Assembly (NCBI GenBank): GCA_963734295.1
Contig: CAVTGS010000017.1
Location: forward strand, 62,001 to 126,000
Source: JAEUMW01 sp963734295
Lineage (GTDB): Bacteria > Pseudomonadota > Gammaproteobacteria > Burkholderiales > JAEUMW01
DNA length: 64,000 nucleotides
Direction: 5' to 3'
Made by a program: the position numbers and the translations under genes
Part shown: positions 58,400 to 64,000 of the stretch, one piece after another
Layout of the letters: every line of letters starts with the position of its first letter
Numbering within the stretch: position 1 is the first letter of the stretch
Notes under the pieces: generated by a model
Seen by the model: the letters and a program-made list of their open reading frames with translations, nothing else
The model's database searches: none
What the model was told of the DNA's origin: nothing

Positions 58400-58693
58400 A
58401 TGAAAGTCCGGGTCACGAAGCGAGCGCAAGCGCAGATTGACCGGGCCGCCACGTGGTGGGATGACAACCGTTCCCTTGCGCCAGAAGGCTTCGATGAGGA
58501 CCTCTCGGAGGCTTTCTCGCTTCTGAGCGTCGAGCCTGGCATCGGCGTCCCGGTGGCCAATGCGCGTACGCCTGGCGTGAAGCGCTTGCATCTCGCTCGG
58601 ATTCATTACTTCCTCTACTACTGCGTCCGGGGCGATGAAGTCCTAGTGCTGCGCATTTGGCACACGAGTCGCGGTAGGGACCCCAAGTTGTAG
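58400..58693 (+). CDS. RelE/ParE-superfamily toxin
   Basis: 97 residues: VRVTKRAQAQIDRAATWWDD, VEPGIGVPVANARTPGVKRL, HYFLYYCVRGDEVLVLRIWH, the plasmid-stabilisation (ParE-like) pattern ending HTSRGRDPKL. Depending on subgroup it cleaves ribosome-bound mRNA or inhibits gyrase; this cannot be told here. Confidence 0.83.
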   Translation: MKVRVTKRAQAQIDRAATWWDDNRSLAPEGFDEDLSEAFSLLSVEPGIGVPVANARTPGVKRLHLARIHYFLYYCVRGDEVLVLRIWHTSRGRDPKL

Positions 58694-58708
58694 GTGCGCA
58701 CACATGAC

Positions 58709-58739
58709 GCCGAACCGTGCGTTCGACCGGAGCGCCCAA
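58709..58739 (+). other. Left half of an attC site interrupted by IS21
   Basis: Left core GCCGAAC (58709-58715), arm GTTCGACCGGAGCGCCCAA. The right half resumes at 61318 after the IS. Joined and with one copy of the target repeat removed, the site is about 95 bp, and the arms ACCGGAGCGCC and GGCGCCCGGT pair well. Confidence 0.7.
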
Positions 58740-58823
58740 TGTCGCGGATCGGCATAAAGGAGCCGGGGATGATCGGCATAATGGAGCCAGTTTCGGAGGG
58801 GTAAGACGGGCATCCCGGCGTGG

Positions 58824-59612
58824 TTAAGAATGGGTGGTTTTGGACGTATTGGCAACCTTGATTTTGTTGGCCGTAGGGGCGAGTTTCGGCGCCCGATACG
58901 ACTGCCCGTCGAGTACCAGGCAGTAGGCGTTGTGGCGTAGCCGATCCAGGGTCGCCGAGGCCAGCAGTCGGTTGGCGGGGAAGGCTTGATCCCACTCGGT
59001 GAAGTCGAGGTTGCTGGTAACGATCGTGGCAGTGGTTTCGTAACGTTCGGCGATCAGATCGTGCAGATCTTCATCGGCGGGTGGACGCAGCGGCTTGAGG
59101 CCGAAGTCGTCGATCACGAGTAGCGCAATGCGGGCGAGGCTGGCGAGTTTGCGCTCGTAGGTACCGGTGGCGCGGGCGGCGTTCATGGCGGCGACCAGTT
59201 GCGCGCAGGTGGTGAACAGCACGTCGACGCCCTGGCGGATGGCGCAGTGGCCGAGGGCCTGCGCGAGGTGCGACTTCCCGGTGCCACACGGTCCGACGAT
59301 GAGCACGGGGACGCGCTCGTCGAGGTAACGGCCGGTGGCGAGCTCGTGCACCAGGGCGCGATTGAGTTGCGGCAGGCGTTCGAAGTCGAACTGATCGAGG
59401 GTCTTGCTGGCGCGGAAGGCGGCACGGCGCAAACGCAGGGCGAACTTCTTTTGTTCGCGCCGGGCAACCTCATCCTCGATCAACAGCGCCAGGAACTCGG
59501 TGTAGGCGAGCTTGCCGTCGAGGGCTTGGCGATTACGTGCCTCGAGCGAATCGAGGATGCCAGACAGGCGCAGTTGTTTGAGATAGGGAACGAGCTCGGG
59601 AACGGGGTTCAT
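58824..59612 (-). CDS. istB: IS21 helper ATPase IstB
   Basis: 262 residues, AAA+ ATPase that selects target DNA and activates IstA. Walker A VGPCGTGKSHLAQALGH, Walker B LLVIDDFGLKPL, C-terminal RYETTATIVTSNLDFTEW. ATG 59612 follows istA by 23 bp. Confidence 0.95.
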   Translation of the reverse strand: MNPVPELVPYLKQLRLSGILDSLEARNRQALDGKLAYTEFLALLIEDEVARREQKKFALRLRRAAFRASKTLDQFDFERLPQLNRALVHELATGRYLDERVPVLIVGPCGTGKSHLAQALGHCAIRQGVDVLFTTCAQLVAAMNAARATGTYERKLASLARIALLVIDDFGLKPLRPPADEDLHDLIAERYETTATIVTSNLDFTEWDQAFPANRLLASATLDRLRHNAYCLVLDGQSYRAPKLAPTANKIKVANTSKTTHS

Positions 59613-59635
59613 CGGTGATGCCTCCGGGGTGGGAT

Positions 59636-61168
59636 TCAGTGCAGCAGGGTGGGATCGACGCCGAACAGGGTCTCGGCGTCGCGGACAAAGCGTGCGCTGG
59701 TACCGTACGCGCGCGCCGATGCGGGGACATGCAGCAGCGGTTGTTGATCGAAGCCGCCGGCGAGAATGGTCTTGACGGTGCGGTAGAACGGGCTGTCGTG
59801 AGCGAGCGCCCGGGCGCACGCGGCTTCCAGCCGGGCGTTGCCGTAGCGTTCGGCCAAGCGCAGCACACCTTGCGCGGCGCGTAGCCTCTCGACGATGCGA
59901 TCGGCGAGCAGTTGGTCGACCAATTGCGCGCAGGCGGGACCCACTGCCGTGGCTTGCTGCAGGCACCAGTGGCGGTCGTGGGCGAAGTAGGCTTGCGCCT
60001 GCGGCGGCAGGTGATCGCGGACGGTGAAGCGTTGCCCGGGTTTGCGGCCCCGCGGATGCACCGCGACCTGCCGATAGTCCTGATAGATCGCCACGGCGGT
60101 GTCGGTGGCCCGCAGCCACAGCGCCTGGCCGATCAAGGTGAACGGTACCGAGTAGAAGCAGCGGTCGAACTGGACGTGGCAATCGCGATGCACGCGCACG
60201 CCACTCCAGGTGCCAAGATCGGGCGCGATCGCCGGCAAGGCGCGCAGCAGCCGTTTCTCGACGGCGAACAGCGCGAGTGGCTGCGTGCGGGTAGTGCCGT
60301 GGATACGCACCCCCGCTTCCGTCATCACCCATTGCCGGACTTGGGCATTGAGATCGGCGAGATCGCGAAAGCTGCGGGTCGGCAGGAAGTTACCCTTGAC
60401 ATAGCCGACCCCGCGCTCGACGACGCCCTTCTTCGCCGGATCGGCGGGCGGACACGGGTCGATCTTGAAACCGTACCCTTCCGCGCACTCGGCGTAGGCG
60501 CGCTGCACCAGCGGATCGCGGGCACAGGCGCGAGTGATAGCGCACTTGGGGTTGTCGATAATGACCCGCGCCGGAACGGCGGCGAACCATTCGAAGGCGC
60601 GGCGGTGACAGCCGAGCCAGGTAGCCACCGTCTGCTCCCACACGAACTCGACGTACTGATGGCGCGAGAAGCACAGCGTCATCACGAACGCCCAGGTACG
60701 GCGCAGCTCGCTACGAGCGGGATCGAGCAGCAGCGGCCCGGCACCGAAATCGACCTGCGCTGCTTCGCCGGGCGCGAACTGCAGCCGCACCGTGGCCTGC
60801 GGCGGCCGCGCCGCGTTGAGCGCGGCGAGCATGCGCCGCACCGCCGAGTAGCTGCCGCTGTACCCATGCTCGCGACACAGCGCAGCGTGGATCGCGACAC
60901 CACCCACACCCTGCTCGGCCCAGCGCGCCACCACATCGCGAAACGGCTCGACCGTGGAAATCGTGCTGCGCGCCCGGCGCGCCTGGCCGATCACCACCGC
61001 GATCTCGCCGTCCTCGGGCAGCGGCGTGTCGGGGGCGAGCCAGCCCTGCTGCGTGGCCAGCGCCCGCAGCGCTGCCACCTTCGGCCGGCCCATCAACCGC
61101 GCCCGGGCAATATCGCGGTCGGAATCGCCCTGGCGCAAGCGCACCAGGACCGCTCGATACTGGAACAT
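59636..61168 (-). CDS. istA: IS21 transposase IstA
   Basis: 510 residues. N-terminal helix-turn-helix, then a DDE integrase core: QVDFGAG (D), IIDNPKCA (D) and KKGVVERGVGY (E), then a beta-barrel domain. AGGAG seven bases before ATG 61168; the frame extends to 61210 but that start has no ribosome site. Confidence 0.95.
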   Translation of the reverse strand: MFQYRAVLVRLRQGDSDRDIARARLMGRPKVAALRALATQQGWLAPDTPLPEDGEIAVVIGQARRARSTISTVEPFRDVVARWAEQGVGGVAIHAALCREHGYSGSYSAVRRMLAALNAARPPQATVRLQFAPGEAAQVDFGAGPLLLDPARSELRRTWAFVMTLCFSRHQYVEFVWEQTVATWLGCHRRAFEWFAAVPARVIIDNPKCAITRACARDPLVQRAYAECAEGYGFKIDPCPPADPAKKGVVERGVGYVKGNFLPTRSFRDLADLNAQVRQWVMTEAGVRIHGTTRTQPLALFAVEKRLLRALPAIAPDLGTWSGVRVHRDCHVQFDRCFYSVPFTLIGQALWLRATDTAVAIYQDYRQVAVHPRGRKPGQRFTVRDHLPPQAQAYFAHDRHWCLQQATAVGPACAQLVDQLLADRIVERLRAAQGVLRLAERYGNARLEAACARALAHDSPFYRTVKTILAGGFDQQPLLHVPASARAYGTSARFVRDAETLFGVDPTLLH

Positions 61169-61317
61169 CTCGATTCTCCTACGCCCCACCGCGGTTCTCC
61201 CTCTGGACAAAGTCCGAGAGGGTAGCGGTAACGCGCTCAGTTCGAGATGCCCGTCTTTACCTCACCTGGCTCCAATATGCCGATCACGGAGTGGCTCCAA
61301 TATGCCGATCGCTGACA

Positions 61318-61386
61318 CCCAAAGGCGACGCCGATGGGTACCCGCCGCGCTGCTCGCGTCGGCGCCCGGTTAGCTCTGCGTTGGGC
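61318..61386 (+). other. Right half of the IS21-interrupted attC site
   Basis: Begins with the target duplicate CCCAA, continues GGCGACGCCGATGGG and arm GGCGCCCGGTTAGCTCTGC, and ends with core GTTGGGC (61380-61386). Confidence 0.7.
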
Positions 61387-61591
61387 GACCGCGTTGCAGA
61401 AGGCCGACCGACTGCAACGGGTCCGGTGCCGACACCGAGCAAAGCCGCGATGGGATGTCCGGACCTTGGTCGCCAAGCTCCCCGTTACTGGGCGCCCGTG
61501 AGCCACCCCCGTCTGGTCCTGTAGCGGGATCATCTGCACTGGTGGCCAAGTGCCACGCCGGCGCTCGCCGCCCTCAGCTCAAACGTTGGGC
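61387..61591 (+). other. Cassette without a recognisable gene, copy 1 (with attC right end)
   Basis: The first ~118 bp (GACCGCGTTGCAGAAGGCCG to CCGTGAGCC) recur at 63056-63172. The remainder leads into CTCAGCTCAAACGTTGGGC (core 61585-61591). No convincing protein is encoded; could be a promoter, an RNA or a dead cassette. Confidence 0.55.
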
Positions 61592-61647
61592 GTCACCGGG
61601 GCTAAGACTGGCTAGAATGGTAGGTCCCTCCACACAACGGGCTTCAT

Positions 61648-61854
61648 ATGAAGTACAGCATCGAATGTGAGCAGGAAGAAGACGGGCGCTGGCTCGCTGA
61701 GGTTGCTGAACTACCTGGCGTCTTGGCCTACGGGGACACCGCCGAGGAAGCGATGGCGAAGGCCCAAGTCCTAGCCCTTCGCGTACTCGCTGAACGCCTT
61801 GAGCACGGCGAAGCGCGCCCCGTCGATATCAGCATCTCCGTCGCTACGGTATGA
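61648..61854 (+). CDS. hicB: HicB-type antitoxin, copy B
   Basis: 68 residues, nearly identical to copy A (A instead of P at position 20 in LAEVAELPGVLAYG). ATGA overlap with the hicA reading frame is retained. Intact, so it could neutralise the toxin from copy A as well. Confidence 0.83.
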   Translation: MKYSIECEQEEDGRWLAEVAELPGVLAYGDTAEEAMAKAQVLALRVLAERLEHGEARPVDISISVATV

Positions 61855-62063
61855 GTCAGTGGCCTTCCACGAAGGGCTACCCGTGTTCTATCCGCACTCC
61901 ATCGCATCGGTTGGCAAATCAAGCGCCAATCGGGCTCGCATCGCACGCTGTCGCGTCAAGGCTGGCCCGATTTCGTTTCGCGTTTCACGACCGCGAAGAG
62001 ATCGGTCCGCGAATGCTGGCGCGAATCGCCAAACACACTGGGCTCACCCCCGAAGATCTGTAG
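61851..62063 (+). pseudogene. HicA-type toxin, copy B, central frame disturbed
   Basis: Starts MSQWPSTKG and ends FAFHDREEIGPRMLARIAKH, but residues ~10-42 read in a wrong frame. One extra G (ACGAAGGGCTAC) and one missing T (GATTTCGTTTCGC) bound the shifted part. Corrected, it reads STKATRVLSALHRIGWQIKR and on, the full ancestral HicA without the deletion of copy A. Either two sequence errors or a truly inactivated toxin. Confidence 0.7.
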
Positions 62064-62081
62064 GCAATCGGGAGTGGTGAC

Positions 62082-62160
62082 GCCCAACCCGTCATTTGCA
62101 CCGGACCCGTTCCGCCGGGCTTCGCCCGCCTGCGCGGGCAGGTGAACTCTGGCGTTGGGC
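62082..62160 (+). other. Intact attC recombination site (79 bp)
   Basis: Perfectly complementary cores GCCCAAC (62082-62088) and GTTGGGC (62154-62160). Inner arms TTTGCACCGGACCCG and CGGGCAGGTGAACTCTGG pair with extra unpaired bases, as in folded attC sites. Central palindrome GCGGGCGAAG-like (CGCCGGGCTTCGCCCGCC). This is the best example in the array. Confidence 0.85.
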
Positions 62161-62208
62161 GACAGGTACCTGAACGCCTATTACTCGATCGGTGACAAGG
62201 AGAGTCTG

Positions 62209-62937
62209 ATGGTTATTACGAACAGACAGTCCGGGACGAATGTGCATGAGGTTGCGGACACGATCTATCGCATCAACACGCCAGTTGTGATCGAAGGCGC
62301 CGGTGGGTTCTCGTTCAATCAATACCTCATCACGGATGACGAACCATTGCTCTTCCACACCGGGCCGCGAAAGATGTTTCCGCTAGTGCGTGAAGCGGTG
62401 GCGAGCGTTTTGCCGGTGGAGCGGCTTCGCTACATTGCGTTTTCCCATGTGGAAGCCGACGAGTGCGGCTCACTCAACGAATGGCTGATCGTCGCTCCGC
62501 AATCCGTACCACTGTGCGGCACGGTTGCTGCCATGGTATCGATTAGTGACCTCGCTGATCGGGCGCCCCGCGCGCTTGCCGATGGAGAGCTACTCTCTCT
62601 GGGCACGCACTCCGTGCGTTGGTTCGACACGCCGCATCTGCCGCACGCGTGGGAATGCGGCTTCTTGACAGAAGAACAAACCTCTACGTTGCTATGTGGT
62701 GACCTGTTCACGCAGGGAGGCGCTGATCTTCCGCCCATCACGGAATCGGACATTCTTGGGCCGAGCGAGGCTTTCCGCCATAGGATGGATTACTTCTCTC
62801 ACACGACGAACGCACGTGTGATGCTTGAGAGACTGGCCTCGACAAACCCGGTAACCCTTGCGTGCATGCACGGCAGCGCATGGCGTGGCGATGGGGCGAA
62901 CCTGCTTCGTGCTCTTGCTGATGCGCTATCTGCATGA
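62209..62937 (+). CDS. Metallo-beta-lactamase-fold protein, flavodiiron (ODP) type domain
   Basis: About 242 residues. MBL fold with the di-iron ligand motif HVEADECGSLNEWL, as in the oxygen-reducing domain of flavodiiron proteins, and later HLPHAWECG, LLCGDLFT and LACMHGSAW. No flavodoxin domain follows. Might detoxify O2 or NO or act as a hydrolase. AGGAGAG precedes ATG 62209, 49 bp after an attC core, the usual position of a cassette gene. Confidence 0.82.
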   Translation: MVITNRQSGTNVHEVADTIYRINTPVVIEGAGGFSFNQYLITDDEPLLFHTGPRKMFPLVREAVASVLPVERLRYIAFSHVEADECGSLNEWLIVAPQSVPLCGTVAAMVSISDLADRAPRALADGELLSLGTHSVRWFDTPHLPHAWECGFLTEEQTSTLLCGDLFTQGGADLPPITESDILGPSEAFRHRMDYFSHTTNARVMLERLASTNPVTLACMHGSAWRGDGANLLRALADALSA

Positions 62938-62965
62938 TTTGCTCCCTACTTGGTATGGATATGTC

Positions 62966-63030
62966 GCCCCACTAGGCGCTCCAGCGGACTCCACTCCGCT
63001 ACGCTCCGCCGCTGAACGTGAACGTTGAGC
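62966..63030 (+). other. attC-like site after the MBL cassette
   Basis: Left core GCCCCAC (one change from consensus), right core GTTGAGC (63024-63030, fits GTTRRRY). Arms CTCCAGCGGACTCC and CGCCGCTGAACGTG pair around GCTACGC. About 65 bp. Confidence 0.65.
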
Positions 63031-63055
63031 GTCCGCTTGCGGCCGCCGTTTGAGC

Positions 63056-63172
63056 GACCGCGTTGCAGAAGGCCGACCGACTGCAACGGGTCCGGTGCCG
63101 ACGCCGAGCAAAGCCGCGATGGGATGTCCGGACCTTGGTCGCCAAGCTCCCCGTTACTGGGCGCCCGTGAGC
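63056..63172 (+). repeat. Second copy of the non-coding cassette segment
   Basis: CCGCGTTGCAGAAGGCCGAC through GGGCGCCCGTGAGCC, almost identical to 61390-61504. It lacks a recognisable attC on its right side and marks the end of the array; 63173-63333 then leads to the OsmC gene without another feature. Confidence 0.8.
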
Positions 63173-63333
63173 CGCTGAGAACCGTGGATTGCGCACCCGC
63201 GGCGCCGATTCCACGCCCAACCGCAAGATTCCACGGCCGCTGCCACGCTGGGTTCAACGCGCCGCACGCAAGATGGCTCCTGTCCGGACACGGATCCGGA
63301 TCACTTCATCACCCGTCAACAGGAGTACACCAC

Positions 63334-63900
63334 ATGACCATCCAGACCAGGACCGCCGAGAACGGCGTCAACGTAGCAGCATTGCTGGGCGCCCGCGAGG
63401 CGCTGAGCGGGGCCCCGGAAGCCGCACGCTTCAAGTGGCGCGCGACCAGCGAATGGCTGAACGGCACGCACAGTCGCGCCACCGTGGACGGCTTCTTCGG
63501 TCTCGGCGGCGAGCAGAAGCATCGCCAGACGTTCCGGTTCGACTCCGATCACCCGGAGGTCTTCGCGGCCCAGGACAACGGCGCGACGCCCGTCGAGTTT
63601 GTCCTCGTCGGTCTGGCCGGCTGCCTGACCGCGGGCATCGCCGCGGTCGCCCAGAACCGCAACATCCAGCTCAAGTCGGTCAAGGCGACGCTCGAGGCCG
63701 GCATGGACCTGCAGGGAATCCTCGGCGTCGACGCGAACGTCCGCAACGGCTTCGACGGCATCAAGGTGCACTACGCGATCGACGCGGACGCCTCCGCGGA
63801 GGAGATCGCCGCACTGGTCGCGCAGTCGCAGAAGCGCTCGGCCGTGTTCGACGTCGTCACCAACCCGACCGATGTCACGGTCACCGCGAGCAAGGCGTAA
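63334..63900 (+). CDS. OsmC/Ohr-superfamily protein with a single active-site Cys
   Basis: 188 residues of OsmC-like fold: KHRQTFRFDSDHPEVFAAQD, PVEFVLVGLAGCLTAGIAAV with the peroxidatic Cys. The second Cys of classical OsmC/Ohr is replaced (QKRSAVFDVVTNPTDV), so a partner thiol such as glutaredoxin would be needed to recycle it. AGGAG lies before ATG 63334. Overlaps the next gene as TAATG. Confidence 0.85.
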   Translation: MTIQTRTAENGVNVAALLGAREALSGAPEAARFKWRATSEWLNGTHSRATVDGFFGLGGEQKHRQTFRFDSDHPEVFAAQDNGATPVEFVLVGLAGCLTAGIAAVAQNRNIQLKSVKATLEAGMDLQGILGVDANVRNGFDGIKVHYAIDADASAEEIAALVAQSQKRSAVFDVVTNPTDVTVTASKA

Positions 63901-64000
63901 TGACCCAACGCGTAAAGCGGTGGCTGGCCGGCATCGTCGACGTTGTCGTCATCGGTGCCGGTCATTCCGGTCTGGCGATGAGCCATGTGCTCGGCCAGCG
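63900..64000 (+). CDS. Flavin-containing monooxygenase-like protein, N terminus only
   Basis: 33 residues visible: FAD-binding Rossmann motif VVVIGAGHSGLAMSHVLGQ. Such starts belong to FAD/NAD(P)-dependent monooxygenases or thioredoxin-reductase-like oxidoreductases. The ATG overlaps the OsmC stop. Continues past the window. Confidence 0.75.
   Translation, partial: MTQRVKRWLAGIVDVVVIGAGHSGLAMSHVLGQ

Larger units (their letters stand above)
58740..61317. mobile_element. IS21-family insertion sequence inside an attC site
   Basis: 2578 bp. Ends TGTCGCGGATCGGCAT (left) and, inverted, TGTCAGCGATCGGCAT (right). Each end has two internal copies of GATCGGCATAnnGGAGCCA, the multiple transposase sites typical of IS21. 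Flanked by the 5-bp target duplication CCCAA (58735-58739 and 61318-61322). Carries intact istA and istB on the minus strand, so it looks recent and complete. Confidence 0.92.
61544..62153 (+). repeat. ~600-bp direct repeat carrying hicBA, copy B
   Basis: Second copy of 57530-58120. This copy keeps the intact right attC core but its hicA frame is disturbed. Confidence 0.85.

Noticed and set aside
63215..63221. GCCCAAC, a possible further attC left core before the OsmC gene
   Set aside because: No matching GTTRRRY core with pairable arms follows before the OsmC start.

Overview
The window looks like a chromosome segment of a high-GC betaproteobacterium. The evidence is conserved gene order: carA-carB-greA; yhbY facing rlmE-ftsH-folP-glmM; bamE facing fur; recN-nadK facing hrcA-hemH-grpE-dnaK-dnaJ. 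No rRNA gene, complete tRNA or CRISPR array was seen.

Layout. 1-13.2 kb is housekeeping: glmM, folP, ftsH, rlmE, yhbY, a DUF4149 membrane protein, greA, carB, carA, dapB, a very long BamE, and fur. 13.5-17.7 kb holds an esterase, a DUF2721 protein, a decayed second copy of fur and a large DUF4071-type protein. 18-27.2 kb is recN, nadK and the heat-shock cluster, with a small S23-family gene framed by inverted GTGAA repeats between dnaK and dnaJ. 27.2-29.1 kb is a scar with pieces of dnaJ and lhr and one atypical coiled-coil gene. 29.1-38.2 kb holds a TIR-like domain fused to glycogen phosphorylase, a tandem Cache protein, malonyl-CoA decarboxylase, a Cache-HAMP sensor with a small partner, and an MFS transporter. 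38.5-48.3 kb is an envelope and stress region: hemerythrin, CHASE3 histidine kinase, NarL regulator, YqjD/E/K-like genes, a sigma-54 activator, cardiolipin synthase, transglutaminase, CsbD and entericidin. Three sequences fitting sigma-54 promoters lie in or near this region. 48.4-55.9 kb and 63.3-64 kb seem to be two parts of one thiol-redox cluster: PLP decarboxylase, AhpD-like protein, CysK-glutaredoxin, AfsR-like regulator, double DUF4242, OsmC and a flavin monooxygenase. Between them, 55.9-63.2 kb holds an IS91 remnant and an integron-type cassette array without a visible integrase. Its cassettes carry HNH, two hicBA copies, a RelE/ParE-type pair, a metallo-beta-lactamase-fold protein and a non-coding unit. 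An IS21 element sits inside one attC site.

Quality note. Seven otherwise intact genes (ftsH, dapB, hemH, dnaJ, transglutaminase, cysK-grx and the AfsR-like regulator) each need removal of one base to restore the frame. Single-base insertion errors in the sequence are the simplest explanation; these genes are reported as CDS with the break noted.
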